A stretch of DNA of 64,000 nucleotides from Aromatoleum petrolei (GTDB taxonomy: Bacteria; Pseudomonadota; Gammaproteobacteria; Burkholderiales; Rhodocyclaceae): NCBI RefSeq assembly GCF_017894385.1, contig NZ_CP059560.1:2914001-2978000 (forward strand), in the 5' to 3' direction. Of the stretch, positions 51,621 to 60,042 are shown piece by piece. Each line of letters starts with the position of its first letter. Positions within the stretch are counted from its first letter, which is position 1. The position numbers and the translations under genes were made by a program. Under the pieces are notes generated by a model. That model saw only the letters and a list, made by a program, of their open reading frames with translations. It searched no databases and was not told the origin of the DNA.

Positions 51621-53054
51621 TCACAGCTGCCGCGCCGCGAGCTCCCCGAGTGTCATCAGCGCATGCACGTGCCGGTCCGAGAAGGGATAGCAGCCCGATA
51701 GCCGGATGTGCCGCGTGTAGCGCCCGCCGGGCGAAAAGAGCTGCCCCGGCGTGATGCTGATGCCGCGCGCGAGGGCAGTGTCGAACAGGCGGTTGGAGTC
51801 GCAGCCCGCGGGCAGCTGCACCCATAGCAGGAAGCCGCCGGTCGGTCGTGTCGCCTGCGTGCCCGCCGGAAAGGCGCCGTCGATCAGGCCGCGCAGGCGC
51901 TCGACCTGTCCCGCGTAGGTGCGCCGCAGCCGGCGCAGGTGCTGCGCGTAGCCGCCGCTTTCCAGGAACACCCCCAGCGCCTCGCATAGCAGCGCGGGCT
52001 GAGACACCGACGAGCAGAACTTGAGGTCATTGAGTTCGCGGCGAAAGCGCCCGCCTTCCATCCAGCCGACGCGGAACCCCGGCGCCAGTGTCTTCGTATA
52101 GGACGCGCACACGATCACCCAGCCGTCGCGGTCGAAGGCCTTGGCGGTCGGCTGTAGCGGCGTGGCGTATTGCAGCTCGGCGTACAGCGCGTCCTCGATC
52201 ACCGGCACGCGGTATTCGTTGGCGAGTTCCGCGAGGCGCTTCTTGCCTTCGACCGGCATGCTCGTGCCCAGCGGGTTGTGCACGTTGGGCATGGCCACGA
52301 CCGCCTGCACGCGCCTCTCCGACAGCAGCAGTTCCAGCGCGTCGAGCGACATGCCCGACTCCGGATGCGTCGGCACTTCGATCGTCTTCAGGCCCAGGCG
52401 CTCGGCGAGCGGGATGAGGTTGAAGTAGGTGGGCGACTCCAGCGCGATCGTGTCGCCAGGACCTGTCACCGTGCGCAGCGCGAACTGCAGCGCCTCCATG
52501 CAGCCGTTGGTCAGGATGATGTTCTCTGGCTCCAGCGACATCGCCAGATCCTGCGCGTGGCGGCAGATCTCGCGCCGCAGCAGCAGCGATCCGGGCGGCA
52601 GGCAGTAGTCGGACAGCAGCTCCGGCCGCCGCCGCGCGAGGTCGGACACCAGCCGGCCCAGGCGTTCGCCCGGATAGAAATCGCTGCCCTTGGGGCAGGC
52701 GAGCGACAGGTCGATCGTGTCGGGGCTCGCCTGCGCGACGACGACGCGGCTGATCTGGTCGAGGACCTCCGCCTCCGCGGATTTCGCCGTCGTGCTGGCG
52801 GCTGCGAAGCGTGGCGCCGCCGGCGTCGGCAGGCGCGAGCGCACGAAATAGCCCGACTGCGGCCGCGCCTCGATCAGGCCGTGCGCCTCGAGCTGGCGGT
52901 AGGCGGCGAGAACGGTGTTGATGCTCAGCCCGCGGCTCTTCGCCGCCTCGCGCACCGAGGGCAGGCGCTCTCCGCTGGCGAGGCGTCCGTCCGTCATCGC
53001 GTGACGCAGCTCCAGGGCGAGCGACTGATAGAGCGGCTGGCTGTCGTCGAGCAT
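51621..53054 (-). CDS. MocR-type regulator (GntR HTH plus aminotransferase domain)
   Basis: A 477-residue protein. The N-terminal GntR winged helix (1-75) is YQSLALELRHAMTDGRLASG, SVREAAKSRGLSINTVLAAY. A full fold type I aminotransferase domain (about 105-470) follows, with the PLP-lysine in CASYTKTLAPGFRVGW and conserved ESPTYFN and NPLGTSMP. MocR proteins sense PLP-linked amino compounds and control a neighbouring transport or metabolic gene. Start at 53054 (MLDDSQPL) matches the family; the frame is open to 53105. It is divergent from a LysE exporter, the likely target. Confidence 0.9.
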   Translation of the reverse strand: MLDDSQPLYQSLALELRHAMTDGRLASGERLPSVREAAKSRGLSINTVLAAYRQLEAHGLIEARPQSGYFVRSRLPTPAAPRFAAASTTAKSAEAEVLDQISRVVVAQASPDTIDLSLACPKGSDFYPGERLGRLVSDLARRRPELLSDYCLPPGSLLLRREICRHAQDLAMSLEPENIILTNGCMEALQFALRTVTGPGDTIALESPTYFNLIPLAERLGLKTIEVPTHPESGMSLDALELLLSERRVQAVVAMPNVHNPLGTSMPVEGKKRLAELANEYRVPVIEDALYAELQYATPLQPTAKAFDRDGWVIVCASYTKTLAPGFRVGWMEGGRFRRELNDLKFCSSVSQPALLCEALGVFLESGGYAQHLRRLRRTYAGQVERLRGLIDGAFPAGTQATRPTGGFLLWVQLPAGCDSNRLFDTALARGISITPGQLFSPGGRYTRHIRLSGCYPFSDRHVHALMTLGELAARQL

Positions 53055-53083
53055 GTCGGGACTCCGGGTGCGATGGGTGCAGT

Positions 53084-53107
53084 CTGTGCCCGGAATGATG
53101 GGCACAG
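53084..53107. promoter_or_regulatory. Perfect palindrome upstream of the MocR gene
   Basis: CTGTGCCC-N8-GGGCACAG is a perfect 8-bp inverted repeat 30 bp before the MocR start codon. It could be an autoregulatory operator or a leader hairpin. Confidence 0.45.
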
Positions 53108-53121
53108 CTGTTTATGTTGTT

Positions 53122-53162
53122 ATCTGTAACCAGTATAAGCGACGGTTTCTGGATCTGTAACC
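53122..53162. promoter_or_regulatory. Two ATCTGTAACC direct repeats, candidate MocR operator
   Basis: The 10-mer ATCTGTAACC occurs at 53122-53131 and 53153-53162, start to start 31 bp (three helical turns). A TATAAG -10-like box (53134-53139) lies between them, in front of the LysE gene. MocR-family regulators such as PdxR are known to bind direct repeats, so this is a strong candidate. Confidence 0.55.
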
Positions 53163-53216
53163 TTCGACCGCGAACCCCTATCCTTGATGACGTGAATTCA
53201 GCCCGGAGGAGGTGCC

Positions 53217-53816
53217 ATGTTCGATCTGCCCCTGATGACCTACGTGGTCACGATGTCCGTCACCCCCGGGCCGAACAACCTCATGCTCGCGGCGAGCGGC
53301 GTTAATTTCGGCTTCCGCCGCACGCTGCCGCACATGCTCGGCGTCAGCATCGGGCACGGCGTGCAGGTCGTGCTGGTCGCGAGCCTGCTGGCGTGGATCA
53401 TGGCGTGGCTCGAAGCGCTGCGCGTGCCGCTCGTGATCGCCGGCTGTGCCTACCTGCTGTGGCTCGCGTGGCGCCAGGCGCGCGCGGGCGAGCCGGCCTC
53501 GCGCGGCCAAGCCCGTCCGCTAGGCTTCATCGGCGCCGCGCTGTTCCAGTGGGTCAATCCCAAGGCATGGATGATGGTGCTCAACGTCGCGATCCTGTTC
53601 CTGCCGCGCGACGGCGGCTGGCAGGGGGCGGCGGAGCTCGCGTGGTGGTGCGCCGCCGTGAACCTGCCCTGCATCGCGCTGTGGGCGTTCGCGGGGGACC
53701 GCATGGGGGTGATCCTGAAGAGCCCCCTTGCGCTGCGCGCTTTCAACTGGACGATGGCCGCGCTGCTCGGTGCGACCGCGGCGTGGATCCTGATCGACGA
53801 ACTGCTGTCGAAGTGA
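53217..53816 (+). CDS. LysE/RhtB family amino acid exporter
   Basis: A 199-residue membrane protein with about six helices. It opens with VTMSVTPGPNNLMLAASGVN, the LysE/RhtB signature, and contains GAALFQWVNPKAWMMVLNVA. It exports amino acids or related small compounds. GGAGGTGCC precedes the ATG (GGAGG 6 bp away). It is divergent from the MocR gene and separated from it by putative operator repeats. Confidence 0.92.
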   Translation: MFDLPLMTYVVTMSVTPGPNNLMLAASGVNFGFRRTLPHMLGVSIGHGVQVVLVASLLAWIMAWLEALRVPLVIAGCAYLLWLAWRQARAGEPASRGQARPLGFIGAALFQWVNPKAWMMVLNVAILFLPRDGGWQGAAELAWWCAAVNLPCIALWAFAGDRMGVILKSPLALRAFNWTMAALLGATAAWILIDELLSK

Positions 53817-53902
53817 CGTCAAGGATTCCGGTTGTGCGCGTGCGCATTGGCGGCGGCAGGCCGGACGTCTACAATGCGTCGCCTTGTACCGGGAGAGAAC
53901 AG

Positions 53903-54091
53903 ATGGCGATGTACGAATCGGAACACACCAAGTTCATGCGCGAGTGGCTTGAGAAGCACCCCAAGGAGCTCGAGGAGCAGAAGCAGGGCCGTGCGCTGTG
54001 GTGGGACAAGCCCCAGGACGTCGCGACCCAGAAGCGCTTCGACGAGTCGCGCGTGCCGGTGAAGGCCTACTACTACGACACGCATTACTGA
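53903..54091 (+). CDS. DUF3460 family small protein
   Basis: A 62-residue highly charged protein beginning MAMYESEHTKFMREWLEKH and ending AYYYDTHY, with the conserved GRALWWDKP core. It is a typical betaproteobacterial DUF3460 protein, cytosolic and of unknown function. GGGAGAGAA precedes the ATG. Confidence 0.88.
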   Translation: MAMYESEHTKFMREWLEKHPKELEEQKQGRALWWDKPQDVATQKRFDESRVPVKAYYYDTHY

Positions 54092-54180
54092 TCCGGCACG
54101 GCTGACGCGTCCGCCGCGCGGGTCTTCGCCCGTGCCGCGTGCGTCTTGTCTTGTGGGAATCCCCCCGTTTCACCGCCCGC

Positions 54181-55584
54181 GTGTCACTGCCTGACTCACT
54201 GGTCCTGATCGACGTCGAAACCACCGGCGCAAATCCGCTGCGCGACCGCGTGACGGAGATCGCCGTGCTACGCGTCGAGCGTGGCGAGGTGGTCGAACGC
54301 TGGGAAACGCTGGTCAATCCCGAATGCCCGATTCCGCCGCTGATCCAGCGGCTGGTCGGCATCACCGACGCGATGGTGGCCGATGCGCCCACCTTCGCGA
54401 CCATCGCAGACCAGGTGCGCGCCCGACTCGGTGGCGCTGTGTTCGTCGCGCACAACGCGCGCTTCGACTACGGCTTCATCCGCAGCGAGTTTTCGCGCAT
54501 CGACCAGAGCTTCGATGCGCCGGTGCTATGCACCGTGAAGCTGTCGCGCGCTCTGTACCCGGAGCACCACCGCCACGGCCTCGACGCGTTGATCGAGCGT
54601 CACGGCTTCACCTGCGGCGCCCGCCACCGTGCCATGGGCGACACCGAGGTGCTGTGGCAGTTCGCGCGCCTGGTCACGGCTTCGTTCGCACCCGAGGTGC
54701 TGGCGCGTGCCGTCGAGCGCGCGATGAAACGTCCCGCGCGCGCCGTCGAACTGCCCGAGGGCGTGCTCGAAGGTCTGCCGGAGTCGCCCGGCCTGTATTA
54801 CCTCTACGGCGACAACGACCAGCTGCTCTACCTCGGTCGCAGCGCCTGCCTGCGCGCGCGCGTGATGGAGCACTTCGCTCCCGGAGTGAAAGGCAAGGAC
54901 GCGGAGCTCGCGCAGCGCGTGCGCCGTGTCGACTGGGAGGAGAGCGCCGGCGAACTCACCGCAACCCTGCAGGAGGCGGCGCTCCTGCGTCGCCGCTGCC
55001 CACAGTACAACCGCGCCGCCGGCAGTGCAGAGGTGTTCGGCCTGCAATACGTGTCGGGGCGCCGTCGCCCGCCCATCCTGCAGCGCGTGCCGCTCACCGG
55101 CAGCGATCCTGCGGCATGGAGCGACGTGCATGGCACTTTTCGCACGAAGCAGGAAGCCGACAACTTGTTGCGCGAGCTCGCGCAGGCGTATCAGTTGTGC
55201 CTCAAGCGTCTGGGGCTGGAGGGCGGCAAGGAGGGGGCGTGCGCTGCACATGCCGCGAAACGCTGCGCCGGCGTGTGCGCCGGCAAGGAAAGCATTGCGG
55301 CGCATGACGAACGCCTGCTCGGGGCGCTCGGTGCGGTGAAGCTGCGCCCCTGGTCGTGGACCGGGCCGGTGGTCGTTGCGGAACGCTGCCCGCACAGCGG
55401 CAGCGAGGCTTGGCACGTGTTCGACCGCTGGTGCCTGCTGGGTTCTGCGGACAGCCTGTCGGCGCTGGAAGCGTTAGGCGCGGAACTGCCGCCGCGCCGC
55501 TTCGATCTGGACATCTACCGCATCCTGGTGCGCTGGCTTGCCGCGGACGGCAACCGCGAGCGCGTGGAACCGTTCTCCGCCTGA
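54181..55584 (+). CDS. DnaQ-type 3'-5' exonuclease fused to a GIY-YIG (UvrC-like) domain
   Basis: A 467-residue fusion. The N-terminal DEDDh exonuclease (about 1-175) has Exo I VLIDVETTGANP, Exo II FVAHNARFDYGFI and Exo III HRAMGDTE. The GIY-YIG nuclease domain (about 200-285) has SPGLYYLYGDNDQLLYLGRS and a UvrC-like neighbourhood. A C-terminal region resembles Cho/UvrC-associated modules (CAAHAAKRCAGVCAGKES). It is probably a DNA repair nuclease related to Cho, acting with or beside UvrABC. GTG at 54181 matches homologous starts; an in-frame GTG at 54139 would add 14 residues. Confidence 0.88.
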   Translation: MSLPDSLVLIDVETTGANPLRDRVTEIAVLRVERGEVVERWETLVNPECPIPPLIQRLVGITDAMVADAPTFATIADQVRARLGGAVFVAHNARFDYGFIRSEFSRIDQSFDAPVLCTVKLSRALYPEHHRHGLDALIERHGFTCGARHRAMGDTEVLWQFARLVTASFAPEVLARAVERAMKRPARAVELPEGVLEGLPESPGLYYLYGDNDQLLYLGRSACLRARVMEHFAPGVKGKDAELAQRVRRVDWEESAGELTATLQEAALLRRRCPQYNRAAGSAEVFGLQYVSGRRRPPILQRVPLTGSDPAAWSDVHGTFRTKQEADNLLRELAQAYQLCLKRLGLEGGKEGACAAHAAKRCAGVCAGKESIAAHDERLLGALGAVKLRPWSWTGPVVVAERCPHSGSEAWHVFDRWCLLGSADSLSALEALGAELPPRRFDLDIYRILVRWLAADGNRERVEPFSA

Positions 55585-55600
55585 GGCGAAGAATCGTCCG

Positions 55601-56281
55601 TCACGCCGCGATGCGCTCGAGCTGCAGGCGGTTGGTGAGGGTGATCGCGCGGCGACCGCGCGGGATGATGAAGCCGTCGCGCCGCAGCCGGTTGAGCACG
55701 CGCGAGAAGGTTTCCGGCGTCAGGTTGAGTTGTGACGCGATCGTTTGCTTGTCGCATGGAAGATGCACCTCGCCGTCATCGCTGCCGGCATGCTGCACGA
55801 GGTAGTGCGCGACGCGCTGGGTGCTGCTGCGCTGCGTGCATTGCTCCATCCCGTCGACCAGTTCGCGCATGCGCTCAGACAGTCGCGCCATCAGGGCCAT
55901 CGCGAAGGCCGGCTGCGCCGACATCGCCGCCTGCAGCGCCCCGCGCTGGATGTGCAGCACCGTGCCGTTGCGCGTGGCCTGCGCCGCGAGGCTCGTACAG
56001 CTGTCGCTGAAGATGTTTTCCTCGCAAAAGGTATCGCCCGGGCCGGCAAGGCGCACGACTTTTTCCGCCCCTGCGCTGGAGATCAGGAACAACTTGATCT
56101 CGCCTTCGAGCACGAGGTACATGCCGCCCGGTTCGGCGCCGCGATGCATCAGGATCTCCCCGCGCGATGCGCGCAGCGAGCGTACCCCGTGCGCGAGTCG
56201 CCCGAGGGCGGCGGCATCGAGTCGATCGAAGGGCTCGAGGTGGGCGAGAATCTGAACGGTCTGAGCCTGAATCGTGTTCAT
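55601..56281 (-). CDS. Crp/Fnr family regulator (DNR/FNR-like, no N-terminal iron-sulfur cysteines)
   Basis: A 226-residue activator. The cyclic-nucleotide-type beta barrel (about 15-130) is MHRGAEPGGMYLVLEGEIKL, followed by a dimer helix and a C-terminal HTH (QTIASQLNLTPETFSRVLNR). The recognition helix keeps the Glu-x-x-Ser-Arg pattern of FNR, so TTGA-type half sites are expected. It lacks the N-terminal Cys cluster of FNR, so it is more like DNR/NNR proteins that sense NO or act downstream of another sensor. Start chosen at 56281 (GGGAG upstream). It is divergent from narX and three genes from nap. Confidence 0.88.
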   Translation of the reverse strand: MNTIQAQTVQILAHLEPFDRLDAAALGRLAHGVRSLRASRGEILMHRGAEPGGMYLVLEGEIKLFLISSAGAEKVVRLAGPGDTFCEENIFSDSCTSLAAQATRNGTVLHIQRGALQAAMSAQPAFAMALMARLSERMRELVDGMEQCTQRSSTQRVAHYLVQHAGSDDGEVHLPCDKQTIASQLNLTPETFSRVLNRLRRDGFIIPRGRRAITLTNRLQLERIAA

Positions 56282-56393
56282 GGCAGGATGCTCCCTGAGC
56301 GTCATGATGCGGGGTCTGGCCGACATTCTTCCGCAAGTGTAGATGCAGAAAACATGTTGATCCTAGTGGCATATGTCGCGTTTTGCTGCTGAC

Positions 56394-56409
56394 TACCTCT
56401 TCAGAGGTA
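56394..56409. promoter_or_regulatory. NarL/NarP 7-2-7 binding site
   Basis: TACCTCT-TC-AGAGGTA is a perfect inverted pair of NarL heptamers (TACYYMT) spaced by 2 bp. It lies in the 219-bp divergent region between the Crp/Fnr gene (113 bp from its ATG) and the narX-like gene (92 bp). Control by the neighbouring NarL-type regulator is expected. Confidence 0.8.
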
Positions 56410-56500
56410 TTGGTGGTAAGTCGAAAGTGTCGGATTTTTATGGCTTTTTTTTGAACGAGAAATATTCGGTTACGGATTGAGGTATATGGAGGTATCTCCC

Positions 56501-58450
56501 ATGAATCCAGCGGCGGCTGCGTCCAGGCGCGGATTGCGCGGACTCATGCAGCGCATCTGGCGCATGATCGCGGGTCGTGCCGTGCTGCTGCTTCTGCTGC
56601 TGGCCTTCTTTGCGGTCGCCCTCATTGGCGTCGCCGGCATCGGCGTGTCGGTCGTCGTCGTCGAGTCGGTGCAGGGAAGCGCCAGTGCTGTGAACGTCGC
56701 GGGCAGCCTGCGCCGGCTCGCCCATCGGGCTGGCGGCTTGGCGCTGGCGCGCGGTATGGGAGCTGCGGAGCAGGGCGCTGTTCGCGATGCGGTTGCCCAG
56801 TTCGAGGCTGCGCTGGAAAGCCCCGTCATCGCCAACGTGCTCGAGCGCCAGCCGAGCAGCGTCTTCGCATCGATCTTCCGTGGGGTCGAGGCCGGTTGGA
56901 CGGAACGCATTCGCCCCAACCTGCTGCACATCCCCGAGGCGCCGGCAGACGATCCGCTCGCGACGGCGCACTATCGCGCGTTGCTCGCCGACGTCGATGC
57001 GTTTGCCGAGGAGATCAATACGCTGGTGGCGGTCCTGGAGCACGAGGCCGAGTCGCGCATCGGCCAATTGCGCACGCTGCTGGGGGCGGCGTTCGTGTTG
57101 CTCGTGTTCGTCATCGCTGCGGCACTGGCCGTATTGCGTCGCGGGGTCCTCGTTCCCTTGACGGACCTGCGCGCCTGCGCGGCCCGCATTGCCCGCGGCG
57201 ACTTCGGCGCGCGCAGCCGCTACACCGGGCCTGACGAACTGGGGCGGGTGGGGGATGCCTTCAATGCGATGGCCGACGAGTTGTCGGTGGCTTACCGCGA
57301 ACTGGAAGCCCGAGTGCAAAAGAAGACTGCCGACCTGACCCGCAGCAACCGCGCGCTCGAACTCCTGTACTACGTGATCGCGCGCCTGTACCACGCGCCC
57401 GCCAGCAGCGAGACCTATTCCGAAACGCTGCACGACCTTGAGCAGACCCTGGGTCTCAAGGGAAGCTTCATCTGCATCGAGCCCAAGCACGGCGGGCCGG
57501 CGGCCGCGATCGCCTCGACGATGGGTGACTGCGCCGAACGCACGGCGGGCAGCGAGAATTGCGCGCGCTGCTCGGGGCGTGCGGCACCATGGAGCTACCA
57601 TCGCGAGGGCGACGTCGATGTACTGATGGTGCCGCTTCGCGATGCCGAGCGGCACTACGGCATGCTGCGCCTCGCGCTGCCGCTTGGGCAGCGACTGGCG
57701 GAATGGGAGCGCGACCTGCTCGAGGCCGTGTCGCGCCACATGGGTATCGCGCTCGGCATCTCGCGCCAGAGCGAGCGCGAGCGCCTGCTCTCGCTTCAGG
57801 AAGAACGTTCGATCATCGCTCGCGAACTCCACGATTCGCTTGCGCAGTCGCTGTCCTTCATGAAGATTCAGGTAAGCCTGCTGTCCTCGGCGCTGGCCGG
57901 GCCGAAGCCGCGCGAAGACGCCGCGCCAATCCTCGGCGACCTGCGCGAGGGCATCAACGTCGCCTACCGTCAGTTGCGGGAACTGCTCACGAGCTTCCGA
58001 CTGCGTATCGAGGGCGACTTCGCGCGCCTGCTCGGCAATACCGTGTCCGAATTCGCCGCACGCAGCGGCCTGCCGATCAGGCTCGAGCTCGATCTGGCGG
58101 GCGGGCATCTCAACCCGAACCAGGAAATCCATGTCCTGCACATCGTCCGCGAGGCTTTGTCCAACGCGGTGCGCCATGCGCAGGCGACCGATATCCGCGT
58201 CGCGCTCGCGCCCGGCCCCGACGGAGAGATAGAGGTCGTCGTCGAGGACGACGGTTGCGGCGTGGGGGACGGTGCGAGGGTCGCGGCGCAGCATTTCGGC
58301 CTCACAATCATGGCCGAGCGCGCGCGTGGGCTCGGCGGCTCGTTCGAAGTGCAGGACCGCCCGGGCGGTGGCACGCGCATCGTCGTGCGTTTCATGCCGG
58401 AAGCGGCAGAGATGCACCCCCAGATATCCATCGCTGTGGAAGGCAAATGA
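56501..58450 (+). CDS. narX: NarX-type nitrate/nitrite sensor histidine kinase
   Basis: A 649-residue kinase. TM1 lies at about 23-48, and a periplasmic four-helix sensor begins with the P-box-like SAVNVAGSLRRLAHRAGG. TM2 is at about 190-212. A HAMP domain (VPLTDLRACAARIARGDF) is followed by a central GAF-like module with a Cys cluster near residues 345-360 (four Cys). The HisKA_3 site RELHDSLAQSLSF holds phospho-His444, and an ATPase domain ends the protein. This is the full NarX architecture. GGAGG lies 7 bp before the ATG. The stop overlaps the narL-like ATG. narX is assigned by architecture and context, not by proven nitrate sensing. Confidence 0.88.
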   Translation: MNPAAAASRRGLRGLMQRIWRMIAGRAVLLLLLLAFFAVALIGVAGIGVSVVVVESVQGSASAVNVAGSLRRLAHRAGGLALARGMGAAEQGAVRDAVAQFEAALESPVIANVLERQPSSVFASIFRGVEAGWTERIRPNLLHIPEAPADDPLATAHYRALLADVDAFAEEINTLVAVLEHEAESRIGQLRTLLGAAFVLLVFVIAAALAVLRRGVLVPLTDLRACAARIARGDFGARSRYTGPDELGRVGDAFNAMADELSVAYRELEARVQKKTADLTRSNRALELLYYVIARLYHAPASSETYSETLHDLEQTLGLKGSFICIEPKHGGPAAAIASTMGDCAERTAGSENCARCSGRAAPWSYHREGDVDVLMVPLRDAERHYGMLRLALPLGQRLAEWERDLLEAVSRHMGIALGISRQSERERLLSLQEERSIIARELHDSLAQSLSFMKIQVSLLSSALAGPKPREDAAPILGDLREGINVAYRQLRELLTSFRLRIEGDFARLLGNTVSEFAARSGLPIRLELDLAGGHLNPNQEIHVLHIVREALSNAVRHAQATDIRVALAPGPDGEIEVVVEDDGCGVGDGARVAAQHFGLTIMAERARGLGGSFEVQDRPGGGTRIVVRFMPEAAEMHPQISIAVEGK

Positions 58451-59100
58451 GCGAAACCCCGCAACGCGTCATTATCATCGACGACCACCCGCTGTTCCGC
58501 AAAGGCTTGATCCAACTGCTGCGCACCGTCCCCGGATTCCAGCTGGTGGCCGAAGCCGCGGACGGGAAGGAAGGTATCCGCCAGATTCTGCACCTGCGCC
58601 CCGACCTGCTCCTGCTCGACCTCAACATGAAGGACATGTCCGGGCTCGAAGTCCTGCGCTTCGTGAAGCAGGCCGATCTCGACACCCGCGTCGTGATGGT
58701 CACCGTCTCGGACGCGGCCGACGACCTCGTCGCCGCGCTGCGTGCCGGCGCCGACGGCTATCTGCTCAAGGACATGGAGCCGGAGGAGATGGTGGCGGCG
58801 CTGCACGCCGCCGCAGCCGGTCGCATCGTCGTCTCCGACGCCCTCACGCATCTGCTGGCCGCAGCCTTGCGCGATGAAAAGCGCCCGGAGAGCGCGTCGG
58901 CGGCCGGACTTACCGAGCGTGAGCAGGGCATCCTCGAGTGCATCGCCGGGGGGCTGTCGAACAAGCAGATCGCCCGGGAACTGAACATCGCGGAAGGCAC
59001 CGTGAAGGTGCACGTCAAACACCTGCTGCGCAAGCTCAATTTTCGTTCGCGCGTCGAGGCCGCCGTGTGGGCGGTCGAGCACATGCGTAGCGATCGCTGA
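58447..59100 (+). CDS. narL: NarL-type response regulator
   Basis: A 217-residue NarL/FixJ protein. The REC domain (1-125) has IIDDHPLFRKGL, phospho-acceptor Asp58 (LLLLDLNM) and Lys about 109. A LuxR-type HTH (about 150-215) follows, with LTEREQGILECIAGGLSNKQ, IARELNIAEGTVKVHVKHLL. The recognition helix is close to E. coli NarL, matching the perfect 7-2-7 site upstream of its operon. It is coupled to the kinase gene by ATGA overlap and precedes napF. Confidence 0.92.
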   Translation: MSETPQRVIIIDDHPLFRKGLIQLLRTVPGFQLVAEAADGKEGIRQILHLRPDLLLLDLNMKDMSGLEVLRFVKQADLDTRVVMVTVSDAADDLVAALRAGADGYLLKDMEPEEMVAALHAAAAGRIVVSDALTHLLAAALRDEKRPESASAAGLTEREQGILECIAGGLSNKQIARELNIAEGTVKVHVKHLLRKLNFRSRVEAAVWAVEHMRSDR

Positions 59101-59141
59101 TCCGGCCGCCCGAACGGCCTCAACTGAGAGCTGTTCTCATC

Positions 59142-59155
59142 TTGACAGCAGTCAA
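59142..59155. promoter_or_regulatory. FNR/DNR-type box upstream of napF
   Basis: TTGAC-AGCA-GTCAA is a perfect palindrome of the Crp/Fnr-family type, centred 72 bp before the napF ATG. With a class II position (-41.5), transcription would start near 59190. This supports the napF start at 59221 and excludes ATGs near 59182. Confidence 0.7.
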
Positions 59156-59220
59156 GGTTCGGCCAGGTGGGCACGTGTCCAATGAAAACCATGGATGTTT
59201 CAGGGTATTGCGCTCGCTTC

Positions 59221-59721
59221 ATGTCGACCTCACGCCGCGGTTTTCTCAGGGGCCGCTTCAGTTCCGATTCCGACATGCAGCGCCCGCCCTGGGCGATCCC
59301 GGACGGCGCGTTCGAGGACGCGTGCACGCGCTGTGGAGAATGCCTGAGGGCCTGTCCCCCGGCGATTCTCGTCGCAACCGCGGGCGGCTATCCGGCTGTC
59401 GATTTCAGTCGAGGTGAATGCAGCTTCTGCGGCGACTGCGTGTCGGTCTGCAAGCCGCGCGCCCTGCAGCGGGAGGATGTCGCGGCGGTGCCGTGGCGGC
59501 TCAAGGCGGCAATCGGCGATGCCTGCCTCGCGCGACGCGGGGTGGAATGCCGCGTGTGCGGCGAGGCATGCGGCGCGGCGGCGATCCGCTTCCGGCCCAG
59601 CCTCGGTGGTGTCGCGCAGCCCCTGTTCGATGCCGCCTGCTGCACCGGCTGCGGCGGCTGCCTGGCGCCCTGTCCGGCAGGTGCCATTGCAATGAGAAAT
59701 GAAGTGGAGATGTCTGAATGA
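59221..59721 (+). CDS. napF: NapF ferredoxin-type protein
   Basis: A 166-residue cytosolic iron-sulfur protein beginning MSTSRRGFLRGRF. It has four cysteine groups: CTRCGECLRACP, CSFCGDCVSVCKP, CRVCGEACG and CCTGCGGCLAPCP, of which three are standard [4Fe-4S] binding sets, as in NapF. NapF is thought to help mature or activate NapA before export. It is the first nap gene, behind the FNR-type box, and its stop overlaps the napD ATG. Confidence 0.92.
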   Translation: MSTSRRGFLRGRFSSDSDMQRPPWAIPDGAFEDACTRCGECLRACPPAILVATAGGYPAVDFSRGECSFCGDCVSVCKPRALQREDVAAVPWRLKAAIGDACLARRGVECRVCGEACGAAAIRFRPSLGGVAQPLFDAACCTGCGGCLAPCPAGAIAMRNEVEMSE

Positions 59722-60041
59722 AGATCGCAAGTCTCGTCGTCCGGGTCGCCCCGGAGCACATCGAGGTGCTCAAGGATGCGCTGCAGAAGATCCCGGGGGT
59801 CGAGCTGCACGGCGCCAGCGCCGAACTCGGGCGCGTCATCGTCACCGTCGAGGACGGTGAGGGGTACGCGATGACCGACTCCCTGCTGGCGGTCAACCTG
59901 GCCCCGCACGCGCTCGGCGTGACGCTGGCCTACGAATACACGGATGAAGGTTTGGACAACGAATTGGAACACCCGGAACCGATACCGGGCCTGCCGCTCG
60001 CGGTGGACCGAATCGGCAGCGCTCAGGACAAGGAGGCTTGA
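59718..60041 (+). CDS. napD: NapD chaperone
   Basis: A 107-residue protein of the NapD ferredoxin-like fold: [40 protein letters not shown]. NapD binds the NapA twin-arginine signal and delays export until the cofactor is loaded. It overlaps napF by 4 bp and ends just before napA. Confidence 0.93.
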   Translation: MKIASLVVRVAPEHIEVLKDALQKIPGVELHGASAELGRVIVTVEDGEGYAMTDSLLAVNLAPHALGVTLAYEYTDEGLDNELEHPEPIPGLPLAVDRIGSAQDKEA

Positions 60042-60042
60042 A

